From the IMG/VR virus record IMGVR_UViG_3300031902_000552, positions 1-36,479 of that record: 36,479 nucleotides of DNA; one strand, written 5' to 3'. Both the position numbers and the translations under genes were made by a program. A model generated the notes under the pieces. It made no database searches, had not been told where the DNA came from, and saw only the letters and a list, made by a program, of their open reading frames with translations. Origin of the DNA: a virus. This document shows positions 1-7,998 of the stretch, one piece after another (position 1 is the stretch's first letter; the number at the start of each line of letters is the position of its first letter).

Positions 1-127
1 CCTATGATCGCAGTCAGATCACCAGCGCGTTCTTCGAAGCACGCACGGGCACGCCGGTGCGCGAGACGCTGGCCGAGCTGCTGCTGAGCTGGGATGTGAC
101 GGGCGATGATGGCAAGCCCTACCAGCC
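1..127. repeat. Terminal direct repeat, left copy (circular contig overlap)
   Basis: Bases 1-127 are identical, base for base, to 36353-36479. The reading frame of the chaperone gene begun at 36277 continues without interruption across the join. The length of exactly 127 is a common maximum k-mer of de Bruijn assemblers, so this is best read as the assembly overlap of a circular (or circularly permuted) molecule. It is not good evidence for a physical terminal repeat. Confidence 0.97.
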
Positions 128-275
128 GCCCGAGTCGGCCAACGGCAGCCGGCCCGCCGAATGGCTGAAGCTCTTTCGCCCGATCCCCGACGATGTGATC
201 ATGGCGGTCTATCGCGGGCTGCTGGACGACTTCTACGCGGGAAAACCAGCCGGCGGCGACTCGTCCGCTTCCTGA
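1..275 (+). CDS. Tail assembly chaperone, short form (lambda gpG-like), 3' part
   Basis: This is the C-terminal part of a gene whose start is at 36277; the window cut splits it. Joined across the 127-bp repeat it encodes about 116 residues, beginning MKLSKLTASRPTQ and ending AGGDSSAS. In siphoviruses the short chaperone and its frameshifted longer form coat the tape measure protein and recruit tail-tube subunits; neither stays in the virion. No sequence motif is diagnostic. The call rests on position, between the major tail protein (34647-36269) and the tape measure (472-3735), and on the frameshift site at 239-245 that leads into a second overlapping frame. A GTG at 57 lies inside the gene and is not its start. 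Confidence 0.85.
   Translation, partial: YDRSQITSAFFEARTGTPVRETLAELLLSWDVTGDDGKPYQPPESANGSRPAEWLKLFRPIPDDVIMAVYRGLLDDFYAGKPAGGDSSAS
239..268 (+). promoter_or_regulatory. Programmed -1 ribosomal frameshift signal
   Basis: The heptamer GGGAAAA (239-245) sits in the zero frame as G GGA AAA, the canonical X XXY YYZ layout, and differs only in its last base from lambda's G/GT slippery site GGGAAAG. Seven bases downstream, 253-268 can fold into a hairpin with stem GCGGCG paired to CG-CCGC (one bulged T at 264) and a three-base loop. A -1 slip moves ribosomes into the frame that is open to 466. Confidence 0.85.
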
Positions 276-466
276 TTGGCAAGGGCAAGAACCCGGCGTA
301 CATGCAGCCGCCGTGGTGGTACACCTTTGCGAGTCGCCGCCTGCGCCAGAACTATTCCGGCGTGCCACCGTGGGAATGGGAGCGCCATCCGCAGTGGCAT
401 GATCGCGTGCTGACCATCCTGTCGGCCGAGCATGAGGCCGACGACGCCACCAGGGGATCGGGGTAG
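245..466 (+). CDS. T-domain of frameshifted tail assembly chaperone (gpGT-like)
   Basis: This frame is expressed only by a -1 slip at 239-245; it has no convincing start or ribosome-binding site of its own. After the AAA codon, translation continues TSRRRLVRFLIGKGKNPAYM and runs through a Trp-rich stretch (PPWWYTF, then PPWEWE and HPQWHDR) to the stop at 466, adding about 73 residues to a fusion of about 180. In lambda the T extension binds major tail protein while the G part binds the tape measure. The stop lies 5 bases before the tape measure start, the usual gene order. The in-frame ATG at 161 overlaps the G frame and is unlikely to be used. Confidence 0.83.
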   Translation, partial: TSRRRLVRFLIGKGKNPAYMQPPWWYTFASRRLRQNYSGVPPWEWERHPQWHDRVLTILSAEHEADDATRGSG

Positions 467-471
467 GCATT

Positions 472-3400
472 GTGACGACGCTCCAAGGACTCATCTCCAA
501 AGTCGGAATCGATCTCAGCGATGTCACGCCCGGGATCGCAGCCGCGAACGCGCAGATCGGGCAGGGCATCACGCAAGCCACCACGCAGGCCCAGGGCGGG
601 CTGAATCAGCTGCGCGGTTCCTTTGATGTGCTCAGCCAGGCCGAATCTCAGGCCGAACAGCAGGCGATTCGCACGGCGCAGGCCCAGGCGCGCGCAATGG
701 TGGCCGAGGGGGATCGCGCCGGCGCGGTGCGCGTGCTGGCGCAGGCGCAATCCGAGGCGCGCGGCATCTCCGAGCAGACCAACTTCCAGATCCAGGCCCA
801 GATCGCCAACCTCGAAAACGGCTCCAGCATGGCGGAGCAATACGGCGCGGCATTGCAGAGCAGCATGACCAGCGTGCTGGGCCCGGTAGCCGTCGTGACT
901 GCTGCCATCGGCGTCGCCACTGGCGTCGTCACCTCCTTCGCCGATGCCTTCAAGTTCGATGCCCAGCTCGAAGCGACCACGAAGTCAATCAATGTCCAGC
1001 TCAACGGCGTGCGCGATAGCGCGACCGTGTGGGCGCAGGCCAAAGCCTACGGCGACGAGTACAAGGTCACGCAGGAGGATATCAACGGCGCGATGGTGTC
1101 GGCCATGCCGATCATTCGCCAGTCGCACGCCAGCATGGAAGAGATCCTGGGCGACTTCGACCGGCTGAAGATCCGCTCCCCAGAGAAATCATTCCAAGAT
1201 GCGGCCCGAGCGCTGGGTGAGCTGCAAGCCGGGCAGGCCGTCAGCATCGAGAAATTATTCAACGTGCCGGCCAACGATGCCAACCGGATGAAGAAGGAGA
1301 TCGAGGGTGGCGCGGATGCCGTCCAGGTGCTCTCGGACTATCTGGACACATCGGGCATTGGGATGGATGCGCTGAAGGCGAATACCGAGGGCGCGATGGG
1401 CGCGCTAAAGGATTACGCCAAGGCAATGGAAGGGCTGACCATTGCGGAGGGCAACTTTGCCAAGGGGCCGGGGATCGGGCTACTGAGTGGAGTGAGCGTT
1501 GTCATTGGCGATCTGACCAAGATGCTGGGCGACGGACAAGGCGGGCTTGGAGGAATCTTCAAGAACACCACGGCACTGACCGAGGCGAACACAGCCGCGC
1601 TGCTGGCCTTTCAGGCGACGCTGTATACCACCGGCGATATGGAGCGGGCGCTGGCGGCGGCGGCGAGCGTCCGCGCGCAGGTCTATACCGACCAGGTCGC
1701 GCCTGCGCAGCAGGTGGAGACCGACATTGAAGACATCCGCGCGCGCCGTATTCAGGCAAGTGTCCAAGCGGAAACGGATCGCGTCGATGTCACGCGACTC
1801 TCTGAAGCTGAGCAAACCAAGCTCGCCAAAGCATTGGAGGACACCGGCAATCGCGCTGAAGCTGCCTACACCAAGGTTGCGCAGGCGCAAACCGACGAGC
1901 AGGAAAAAGGCCAGGCTGCTGCGCAGGCCCACGCCGAGAAGCTCGCATCCCTGGCTGAGCAGAACGCCGACCGGCTTCGCGCAATCGATGCGACCGCCAG
2001 CGCTGCGCGGGCCAAGGCCACCGACGATCTGCATGATCGCGTTCGTGCGGCCACCGAGGATGGCAATCGGCGTCTCGTGGCGCTGGAGACGGCCTACGAG
2101 GACGATCTGACCAGCAAGCGCGCCGCAGCGGCCGCGCGCGCGGCAAGCATCGACGCAGATCTGGCGCAGAAGATTCTGGATGATCGCGCGAGCAGCGCCC
2201 GCAAGCTGGCGGATATCGAGACGCAGATTGGCGCGGCCGCGCTTGTCAGCGCCCAGGCCAGCGCAGATCGGCAGATCGCGCTGGGGGCGCAGCTGGCGCA
2301 GGCGCAGACCGACGCCGCGACGAAGCTGGCGACGTTCGAGCAGGCCACCCTGGATGCCCGCGCGGCGGCGCAGATCGCCTATCAGCAGCGCGTGAGTGCG
2401 GCCCAGGCCAGCGCGGATCGCAGCGCTGAGGACGCCGCGCGCACCGCCAGCCGCCAGCAGGAGGATGCGGCCACCCGCGCGAGCGACCAGGCCGCCGATC
2501 GCCAGACCGCCGACGCGGATCGCGCGCAGGCGCACGTCGATCGATTGCTGGCCATTCAGGCCAAAGCCAGCGGTGGCGGCGGGGTCGGACAGATCACCAC
2601 GCTGAGTGGCGGGCGCTTTACCACGGCGGCGATGGATGGCAGCGGTGCCGGCGGCACATCCGTATCCGATCAGGTGGCGGCGGAAAACGCACGCTACCAG
2701 GCGCAAGTGGATGCCCAGGCGCGCAGCGAAGCGCTCACCGATAGCCGGGCGGCGCGCGATGCCGCGACGCAGCGCACCCGGGCGGCCGAGGATCGCGCAA
2801 TCAAGGAACAAGATCTGGCGGCCGCAGCGGCCCAGATCGACCGCGACTACGCCGCCCAGCTTCAGAAGGCCCAGGATGCTGCCGATAAACAACGGGGTGT
2901 CCTGGCCCAGGCGGCGGCCGACAAGCTGGCGGCGATCCAAGCGGCCGCGCGGGCTGCGGACGCCGCCGCTGCCACCAGCGACGCGGCAACCAATGCCCGG
3001 ATTGCTGAGCAAATCGCCAAAGAGCGTGAGGCCCAGGCGCTGCGCGAAGCCGATGCCACCGCCGCAGCAACGCGCGCGCATGCGGAGCTGATCACGCAGA
3101 CGAATGCGGAGCTCGCGACACGCCAAAACAGCTATGACGTTGCGCGACGGGCGGCCCAGGCCGCGACCGCGCTTCAGATCCAGGACGAAAACACCGCCTA
3201 TGCCAAGCGCCTGGTCGAGACCGAACGGCAGCGCCAGGCCGCGATTGCCGCGCAGGCGACTGCGGATGCGCAGGCAGCCGGGCAGGAGGCGAAGGCATAC
3301 AAACAGCAGGAAGACGCGCGCGCCACCGCCTATGCCAAGCAAAAAACCCAGCTTGAAACCGCGCTGGGCGAGCAGCTGGCCGCGTATACGAAAGCGCAGG

Positions 3401-3735
3401 AGGACATCGGCAATATCACGCATACCGAGGCGGATCGGCGCGAGAAGCTGATCGCCGACTCGTATGGACGGCAGGCTGCGGCGCAGCGGCAGGCGTTCAA
3501 CCAGGCGTTTGGCGCGCTGATTAGCGGCGCGCAGCCCGGTGGTGATCGCTCGTATGATGCGATTGAGGATGCGCGGGCGCTGCGCACGGCGGGTGGCACC
3601 GCGATCTCGATCGGGAACATCAGTCTGCCGAATGTCACCGACCCGAAAAGTTTCTTGAGCGAGCTGCGCCGCCTGGTGATTAACGACGTGCGTGCAACCG
3701 GCGGCGACGCGAATGCGTACTGGGGCGGCGGATAA
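472..3735 (+). CDS. Tape measure protein
   Basis: This 1,087-residue protein would set tail length and be ejected with the DNA. At the roughly 0.15 nm per residue typical of siphovirus tape measures it predicts a tail near 160 nm. A hydrophobic segment lies around residues 132-160 (SVLGPVAVVTAAIGVATGVV). From about residue 410 to 1010 the chain is very rich in Ala, Gln, Asp and Arg with heptad-like spacing, consistent with a long coiled coil, broken by a Gly-rich patch near 695-730. The C-terminus ends in GGDANAYWGGG. The start is GTG at 472, just after the chaperone stop at 466, with a G-rich stretch upstream as weak ribosome-binding site. No lytic-enzyme domain is apparent inside it. Confidence 0.93.
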   Translation: MTTLQGLISKVGIDLSDVTPGIAAANAQIGQGITQATTQAQGGLNQLRGSFDVLSQAESQAEQQAIRTAQAQARAMVAEGDRAGAVRVLAQAQSEARGISEQTNFQIQAQIANLENGSSMAEQYGAALQSSMTSVLGPVAVVTAAIGVATGVVTSFADAFKFDAQLEATTKSINVQLNGVRDSATVWAQAKAYGDEYKVTQEDINGAMVSAMPIIRQSHASMEEILGDFDRLKIRSPEKSFQDAARALGELQAGQAVSIEKLFNVPANDANRMKKEIEGGADAVQVLSDYLDTSGIGMDALKANTEGAMGALKDYAKAMEGLTIAEGNFAKGPGIGLLSGVSVVIGDLTKMLGDGQGGLGGIFKNTTALTEANTAALLAFQATLYTTGDMERALAAAASVRAQVYTDQVAPAQQVETDIEDIRARRIQASVQAETDRVDVTRLSEAEQTKLAKALEDTGNRAEAAYTKVAQAQTDEQEKGQAAAQAHAEKLASLAEQNADRLRAIDATASAARAKATDDLHDRVRAATEDGNRRLVALETAYEDDLTSKRAAAAARAASIDADLAQKILDDRASSARKLADIETQIGAAALVSAQASADRQIALGAQLAQAQTDAATKLATFEQATLDARAAAQIAYQQRVSAAQASADRSAEDAARTASRQQEDAATRASDQAADRQTADADRAQAHVDRLLAIQAKASGGGGVGQITTLSGGRFTTAAMDGSGAGGTSVSDQVAAENARYQAQVDAQARSEALTDSRAARDAATQRTRAAEDRAIKEQDLAAAAAQIDRDYAAQLQKAQDAADKQRGVLAQAAADKLAAIQAAARAADAAAATSDAATNARIAEQIAKEREAQALREADATAAATRAHAELITQTNAELATRQNSYDVARRAAQAATALQIQDENTAYAKRLVETERQRQAAIAAQATADAQAAGQEAKAYKQQEDARATAYAKQKTQLETALGEQLAAYTKAQEDIGNITHTEADRREKLIADSYGRQAAAQRQAFNQAFGALISGAQPGGDRSYDAIEDARALRTAGGTAISIGNISLPNVTDPKSFLSELRRLVINDVRATGGDANAYWGGG

Positions 3736-3748
3736 CTGAAAGGCGCAT

Positions 3749-4084
3749 ATGTATAGCAGTTCGAAGATCCACACCAAGCAAAGCCCGGACATCATGACCG
3801 TTGAGGCGGGGGCGGCCATCGACATCAAATCTGGTGCGGCCATCAAGGCCAACGGCACCCAGGCCAGCGCCATCAACACCTTGACCGGCGGCACCGGCGG
3901 GGCAGCGAGCGACGCGCTGCAAGTCATTCCTGATCCGGCGGACTCGCCCGCAACGGCTGATGCGCTTCGTGATGATCTTGTCGCGAACGTGCTGCCGACA
4001 ATCCGCAACGACATCGCAGACGTGACAGCTAAAGTGAACGCAATGCTGGCCGCCCTGCGGGGCGTGGGTGCGATTGCACCATAG
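3749..4084 (+). CDS. Small structural protein, head-fibre-like
   Basis: A 111-residue protein. Its N-terminal half is Gly/Ala/Thr-rich and its C-terminal half is a predicted helix (DALRDDLVANVLPTIRNDIA, then VTAKVNAMLAALRGVGAI). That helix resembles the conserved end of phage head-fibre and capsid-decoration proteins, which typically reads as repeated 'VNALLAALRAAGL'. The position between tape measure and distal tail protein would equally fit a small tail or tip protein. It starts 13 bases after the tape measure stop, preceded by GAAAGG. Family assignment is by eye and tentative; a structural role is likely. Confidence 0.6.
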   Translation: MYSSSKIHTKQSPDIMTVEAGAAIDIKSGAAIKANGTQASAINTLTGGTGGAASDALQVIPDPADSPATADALRDDLVANVLPTIRNDIADVTAKVNAMLAALRGVGAIAP

Positions 4085-4095
4085 TGGGGTAGCGA

Positions 4096-5298
4096 ATGGC
4101 CCGACCCACGCTCGAATTTTCGTGTGCCTTTGGGCAGAACCCCTTCGCGGCGCTGTCCACGCTGACCTGGACGGACATCACCGCCGATGTGCGGATCGAT
4201 CCGCTCGTCAGCGGGACGCCGATCAGCATCACGCGTGGCCGGCAGAGCGAGCTGGGGCGGGTCGAGGCCGGCAGCATCAGCCTGACGCTGGATAATAGCA
4301 GCCGGAACTATGATCCGGAATACACCAGCAGCCCCTATTACCCGAATGTGCGACCGATGACCCGCTGCCGGCTGCGCGCGCGCTGGCCGGCGGGCGGCAC
4401 CTGGTTCACGCTCTTCACCGGCTATGTCAGCGCCTGGACACCGCAGTATCCCGGCGGACAAGTGGCGGTGGTGCGCGTCGCCGCCAGCGATGCCTTCAAC
4501 GCCCTGGCGCGCGCGACGGTCAGCTACCTCAGCACGGAATATATTAACCATGCCATTGGAACGATCTTGACCCTGATCGGCTGGCCGGCGGCGGATACGT
4601 TCCTTGAGAACGCGCAGTCACAGGTGCCGACCGGCCCCTACCTGAATCAGAATCCGCTGCAACTGATTCAGTCGCTGACTGAGGCGGAGAATGGGCTGTT
4701 CTACGTGCAAGGCGATGGGGTGCTGCACTTCCAAGATCGGCACTGGCGCATTCGGAATGCCACCAGCTGGGGCACATTCGGGAATGGCGTCGGCGAGCTG
4801 CCGTACATCGACGCGAGTCTCAGCTACGATGAAACCTTGATTTACAACGATGTCCGCGTGCAGCGTATCGGTGGGGCGCTGCAAGAGGCGATCGATACGG
4901 CTTCGCAGGCGAGCTACGGCCCGCGCCTGCTGCCCAAGTCAGGCATTCTGCTGGGCAGCGACCTTGAGGCGCTCGGGCTGGCGCAGTGGCTGCTGCTACG
5001 CTACAGTACCCCGACGCTGCGGATGCCGCAGATTGCGCTGAACGGCGACCTGGCACCAACGACGCTGTGGCCGCAGCTGCTCGGCCGTGATATCTCGGAT
5101 AAGATCACGGCCATCGTGCGGCCCGTTGGCGGCGGCACGATTACGAAGACCGCGCGGATCGAGGCGATGCAGCACACGATTGGCCTGGACGCATGGCGGA
5201 CGACCTGGCAGCTCAGCATGGCCGGCGAAGATCAGTATTGGAAATTGGACGATAGCGCGCTGTCGGTGCTCGGCACCACGACGCGGCTGGCGTATTAG
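4096..5298 (+). CDS. Distal tail / baseplate minor tail protein
   Basis: A 400-residue protein directly after the tape measure region, where siphoviruses encode the distal tail and baseplate hub proteins. The N-terminal third (WTDITADVRIDPLVSGTPIS, then RGRQSELGRVEAGSISLTLD) resembles the beta-rich opening of minor tail proteins of actinobacteriophages and related phages. The last third contains GRDISDKITAIVRP and a WRTTWQLS strand, also typical of that group. Enriched in Tyr, Trp and Thr with no catalytic motif. It likely forms the tail tip to which the fibre (5308-6024) attaches. Only 11 bases separate it from the previous gene, so it is co-transcribed. Confidence 0.72.
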   Translation: MARPTLEFSCAFGQNPFAALSTLTWTDITADVRIDPLVSGTPISITRGRQSELGRVEAGSISLTLDNSSRNYDPEYTSSPYYPNVRPMTRCRLRARWPAGGTWFTLFTGYVSAWTPQYPGGQVAVVRVAASDAFNALARATVSYLSTEYINHAIGTILTLIGWPAADTFLENAQSQVPTGPYLNQNPLQLIQSLTEAENGLFYVQGDGVLHFQDRHWRIRNATSWGTFGNGVGELPYIDASLSYDETLIYNDVRVQRIGGALQEAIDTASQASYGPRLLPKSGILLGSDLEALGLAQWLLLRYSTPTLRMPQIALNGDLAPTTLWPQLLGRDISDKITAIVRPVGGGTITKTARIEAMQHTIGLDAWRTTWQLSMAGEDQYWKLDDSALSVLGTTTRLAY

Positions 5299-5307
5299 GA
5301 GCGAATC

Positions 5308-6024
5308 ATGGCCTGGACAGCACCCGCGACCTATTCGGTTGGTCAGGTGGTGGCCGCCGTGGATCTGAATTTGATCCGCGATAACCTGAACTACCTCAAA
5401 GGCAACGCCGGCCCAGTGGCGCTGGCCGACGCGCTCAGCATCGCGGTCAATGTGAATACCGCTGGTGGACTCACCGTGGTAAACAGCAATGCCGGCAGCA
5501 GCGCTCTGAGTGGCGTGGTGCTCAATAACGATGGCGGGAATGTGGCGGGGCTGTATCGCAATAGCTCCACCAACACGGCCTACGGCGGTGCAAACTCGCT
5601 TAACCTGCTGACCACCGGCGCGCATCCGTTCGGTTTTTCGACCAGCAACGCGCTGCGCATGTTGATTGACGCGAGTGGCAACGTGGGGATCGGCACGGCG
5701 AGTCCGCTGAGCAAACTGCATGTGGCGGGCGCGAGTGGCAGCAACGCAGTGATGCTCGCTGCCACTGGGGTCGGGGCAACGCCCGTCGTGCTGCTGCCTA
5801 CCAGTAGTTTTAGTAAATTCCTGATTCCCTTTGGCGGATGGAAAGACGACGTGAATAGTCTGACCAATGTGTTTAGTGCGCAAACGCTCCCGCCCGGCTC
5901 AACACTGCCCTTTGGGGTTGGCGGCAACACGGCGCAGCTGACGACCACGAGCGGAGGACTTTCCGTCAATCGCACCGCTGGCACGGGGACGTACTCACTG
6001 GTGCTGTGGGCGCTCTTTATATAG
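5308..6024 (+). CDS. Tail fibre / receptor-binding protein
   Basis: A 238-residue protein rich in Asn, Ser, Gly and Thr. The N-terminal segment (VGQVVAAVDLNLIRDNLNYL) matches the helix found at the start of many phage tail-tip proteins. Around residues 118-145 it has RMLIDASGNVGIGTASPLSK, the beta-structured repeat common in trimeric fibres. The C-terminal domain lacks the Ser-Asn motif of the self-cleaving S74 chaperone, so it probably trimerises without autoproteolysis. The ribosome-binding site TAGGAG lies just upstream of ATG 5308. It is the best candidate for host recognition in this genome. Confidence 0.8.
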   Translation: MAWTAPATYSVGQVVAAVDLNLIRDNLNYLKGNAGPVALADALSIAVNVNTAGGLTVVNSNAGSSALSGVVLNNDGGNVAGLYRNSSTNTAYGGANSLNLLTTGAHPFGFSTSNALRMLIDASGNVGIGTASPLSKLHVAGASGSNAVMLAATGVGATPVVLLPTSSFSKFLIPFGGWKDDVNSLTNVFSAQTLPPGSTLPFGVGGNTAQLTTTSGGLSVNRTAGTGTYSLVLWALFI

Positions 6025-6033
6025 GAGACAGGC

Positions 6034-6267
6034 ATGATCGACCGCATCCAAGCCCGCCATGACGCGCTCGCCGCGCAGCTCGCCGAGGTGCAGGCGCAGT
6101 ACGATGCGCTGGAGTCGACCTTGCACGCGCTCGACCGGCAGCTGTGCGCGATGGCCGGGGGATTGCAGGAGCTCAACGCGCTGCGGGCGGCGGATGCCGC
6201 GCCCGCGCAAGCGCCGAACGGCCTGGACGCGCTGCTCACTACGGATGCAGGGCTAAGGCAGGGGTGA
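6034..6267 (+). CDS. Small coiled-coil protein of the tail operon
   Basis: A 77-residue protein that is mostly one amphipathic helix (residues 1-50, IQARHDALAAQLAEVQAQYD onward), then a short Ala/Pro-rich tail. It follows the fibre gene by 9 bases with a good GGAG site before ATG 6034. Proteins of this shape after fibre genes are often fibre-assembly chaperones or tip components; nothing in the sequence decides between them. Confidence 0.7.
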   Translation: MIDRIQARHDALAAQLAEVQAQYDALESTLHALDRQLCAMAGGLQELNALRAADAAPAQAPNGLDALLTTDAGLRQG

Positions 6268-6501
6268 CTCATCGCACGCAACGCGCCACGCGGCGTGGAG
6301 ATCGCGCAGCGGGCGGTCGTCGATTGCCTCCTGCACGATCAGCCAGGCCGCGAACGCTGGGGCGTAGTGAAACACGGCGGCGATAGCGTGCGCCTGGGCC
6401 GCACGCGGCTGATCGCGCAGCGTGAGCGCGTCGATAATGGTGCGCCATGGCATGGTGGCGGTGATCTGCACGGTTTGCCCGCTTTCTGCTGGAGGAGCCA
6501 T
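6253..6501 (-). CDS. Hypothetical 82-residue protein
   Basis: Read leftward from ATG 6501 (MAPPAESGQTVQITATMPWR), ending inside the 3' end of 6034-6267 with a 15-base overlap. Its composition is balanced and protein-like (FHYAPAFAAWLIVQEAIDDR), unlike the Arg/Ser-rich shadow frames. No ribosome-binding site is clear upstream of the ATG, and the same stretch carries the possible 5' end of the plus-strand gene ending at 6832. The open frame extends upstream to 6837, but that extension looks like shadow sequence. Real gene probability is about even. Confidence 0.45.
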   Translation of the reverse strand: MAPPAESGQTVQITATMPWRTIIDALTLRDQPRAAQAHAIAAVFHYAPAFAAWLIVQEAIDDRPLRDLHAAWRVACDESPLP

Positions 6502-6832
6502 CAAAGTATACCGCATCGCGCTGCTGCTGGCGCTGCTCATCACCGCCCCGCCGCCGCCATTCACCGCACGCTGGCAGGGATCGTCGGTTGCCCGGCTCGT
6601 GTGGCAACAGCCCGCCGACGTGGCCCTGACCTGCCTGTCGCGCAATGCGACGCTGATCCGCTGCTGGGCCGATCTGCCCGCCGGGCCGGTCGTGATCGCG
6701 CTGGGCAGCGTGGGGCCATTGGACGCCGCGTACCGCTCGCACGCGGGCGATGTGTTCGTGCTGGCGCTGGATGGACTGCGGGAGCGGGCGGCGCTGCGCG
6801 GGGTGGTACGGCTGGCGGTCGTCCGGCGGTGA
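6461..6832 (+). CDS. Small exported protein at end of the tail operon
   Basis: The convincing part begins near 6506 with a signal-peptide-like run VYRIALLLALLITAPPPP, followed by about 85 residues with two Cys (ALTCLSRNATLIRCWADLPA) that could form a disulfide. The stop TGA at 6830-6832 touches the terminator palindrome, as expected for the last gene of an operon. The start is uncertain. GTG 6461 is in frame, but the only strong ribosome-binding site, GGAGGAG at 6491-6497, precedes the non-standard codons ATC 6500 and GTA 6506. It may be a lysis accessory (outer-layer disruption) or an envelope protein; no family is recognised. Confidence 0.55.
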   Translation: MICTVCPLSAGGAIKVYRIALLLALLITAPPPPFTARWQGSSVARLVWQQPADVALTCLSRNATLIRCWADLPAGPVVIALGSVGPLDAAYRSHAGDVFVLALDGLRERAALRGVVRLAVVRR

Positions 6833-6887
6833 GGCACAAAAACGCCCGCCCCGATCAGCGCTGATCGGGGCGGGCGTTTTTGTGCCT
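6832..6887. terminator. Bidirectional terminator, 56-bp perfect palindrome
   Basis: Two 28-base arms meet with no spacer and pair perfectly: AGGCACAAAAACGCCCGCCC onward, mirrored to end GTTTTTGTGCCT. The GC core is flanked by an A5 run on the left and a T5 run on the right, so it terminates in both directions. It lies between the plus-strand gene ending at 6832 and the minus-strand gene ending at 6892. Confidence 0.93.
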
Positions 6888-6891
6888 GGAA

Positions 6892-7416
6892 TTAGGGGAT
6901 ACGCACCTGACAGCCGCACAGCAGATCGAGGATGACGGGCGTCGCAAGATCCTGGCGCTCGTGGCCGGGCCGATAGTGCGCGACGCTGCGCCCACGTGGA
7001 TCGACCACGAGCACATCGCGCACGCCACACGCGAGGTAGAACGGTGCGCCCTCGTCGCCGATGTCTTTTTCCTCATAGCCCAGGCTCAAAATCTCAATCA
7101 CCGCTGCCGGCAGCAGATCCAGCGCCGAATCCGTATCCGGCGGCTCCACACAGAAGATCGCGATGTCGGGCCGCTTGATGCTGGAATCGGGATCGGGGAA
7201 GCGAATGAACACATCTTGCAGGCTGTAGCAGGCGCAGCCGTCGGTGCGACCGGGGATCGGTCGGATCGATGCCTCAATCCGCTTGGCGGCCTTCTGGTGG
7301 CGGACGGCGGGGCTGGCTTCCCACTTGGTATGCCCGCGCACATATTCGAGCCGCACGGGCGCGCCGCTGGCGTCGGTGTGCAGCATCAATTCCAGCGGGT
7401 CGGTGGTGGTGGTCAT
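6892..7416 (-). CDS. Uma2-family (DUF820) PD-(D/E)XK endonuclease-like protein
   Basis: A 174-residue protein of the Uma2 family, a restriction-endonuclease-like fold whose cellular role is poorly known. Visible marks are RPDIAIF (Asp84), AAVIEILS (Glu108), a nearby Lys117 (YEEKDIG) and the VLVVDPRGRSVAHYR strand near 136-150. The middle is less canonical than in its neighbour: the usual 'SPSTRRRD-KL-LY' segment is altered to SLGYEEKDIGDEGAPFYLAC. It starts at ATG 7416 behind GGAGGAC and follows 7423-7998 by 6 bases, so the two are translated from one message. Paired divergent Uma2 copies suggest a dimer or two specificities, which is inference. Confidence 0.85.
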   Translation of the reverse strand: MTTTTDPLELMLHTDASGAPVRLEYVRGHTKWEASPAVRHQKAAKRIEASIRPIPGRTDGCACYSLQDVFIRFPDPDSSIKRPDIAIFCVEPPDTDSALDLLPAAVIEILSLGYEEKDIGDEGAPFYLACGVRDVLVVDPRGRSVAHYRPGHERQDLATPVILDLLCGCQVRIP

Positions 7417-7422
7417 ACTGAC

Positions 7423-7998
7423 TCAGTCCTCCGTTGTCGGCAGGCCCGCGAAGATCCGTGCCAGTGGCACCGCGAACCCCGGCAGCAGCGGCGACGTGAG
7501 CGTGTCGCCGTCGCGCAGCGCGAGCGCAAGCGTCAGCCCCGCCGCCGCTAATCGGTACACGTCGATGGATCGGCGCGGCCAGTCCACGATCCAATATTCG
7601 TCGCAGCCGGCGCGGCTGTACAGCTTCAGCTTGGTGTCGCGGTCACGGCGGGCGTTGGCACCGCCGGGGGAGAGCACCTCCACTACCAGCTCGGGCGCGG
7701 CGTAGAGCTTGCCGCCCGTGCCCAGGATGGCCGCGAGGCGCGCGGTGCTGGCCCAGACCACATCGGGCGCGACATCATCATCATCGGCGAGAATCAGGCC
7801 CGGCGCAATGGCGGCCATGCCACGGGTGTCGGGCAGCCCCCAGGCGTCGAGCAGGCCACTCAGCCGCCCACACACGACCTGGTGATGCCAGTTTGGTTGC
7901 TTCGACACGTACAGGTCTCCATCAATAATTTCGCGGCGCTTCCCATCGTCGGGGAAGGCCAACAGATCGGCGGATGTAAAGCGGGTTGCGGTGGTCAT
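7423..7998 (-). CDS. Uma2-family (DUF820) endonuclease
   Basis: A 191-residue Uma2 protein with the complete family signature: N-terminal FTSADLLAFPDDGKRREIID, APDVVWAS (Asp79), ELVVEVLSPGGANARRDRDT (Glu107, Lys123) and AGCDEYWIVDWPRRSIDVYR. The Asp-Glu-Lys set matches a PD-(D/E)XK metal-dependent nuclease site. Uma2 genes are greatly expanded in cyanobacteria and Chloroflexota, where they are mostly chromosomal; a tandem pair inside a phage genome is less usual. ATG 7998 overlaps the stop of the upstream HTH gene by 4 bases (ATGA). Confidence 0.93.
   Translation of the reverse strand: MTTATRFTSADLLAFPDDGKRREIIDGDLYVSKQPNWHHQVVCGRLSGLLDAWGLPDTRGMAAIAPGLILADDDDVAPDVVWASTARLAAILGTGGKLYAAPELVVEVLSPGGANARRDRDTKLKLYSRAGCDEYWIVDWPRRSIDVYRLAAAGLTLALALRDGDTLTSPLLPGFAVPLARIFAGLPTTED

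Noticed and set aside
1-127. Physical direct terminal repeats of a linear virion genome
   Set aside because: Exactly 127 bases, located inside a tail gene and far from terminase; typical of assembly overlap of a circular contig.
472-3735. Peptidoglycan hydrolase domain inside the tape measure
   Set aside because: No transglycosylase or peptidase motif seen; the C-terminal half is repetitive coiled coil.
1480-4551. Minus-strand open frame of 1,023 codons opposite the tape measure gene
   Set aside because: Over the tape measure its codons are exact complements of the sense codons, so it stays open because TTA, CTA and TCA are rare there. The product is Arg/Gly/Leu-rich with no fold signature, and it has no promoter or ribosome-binding site.
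6295-6864. Plus-strand 189-codon frame across 6295-6864
   Set aside because: Runs through the terminator palindrome and conflicts with the signal-peptide gene; Arg/Ala/Gly-rich shadow.
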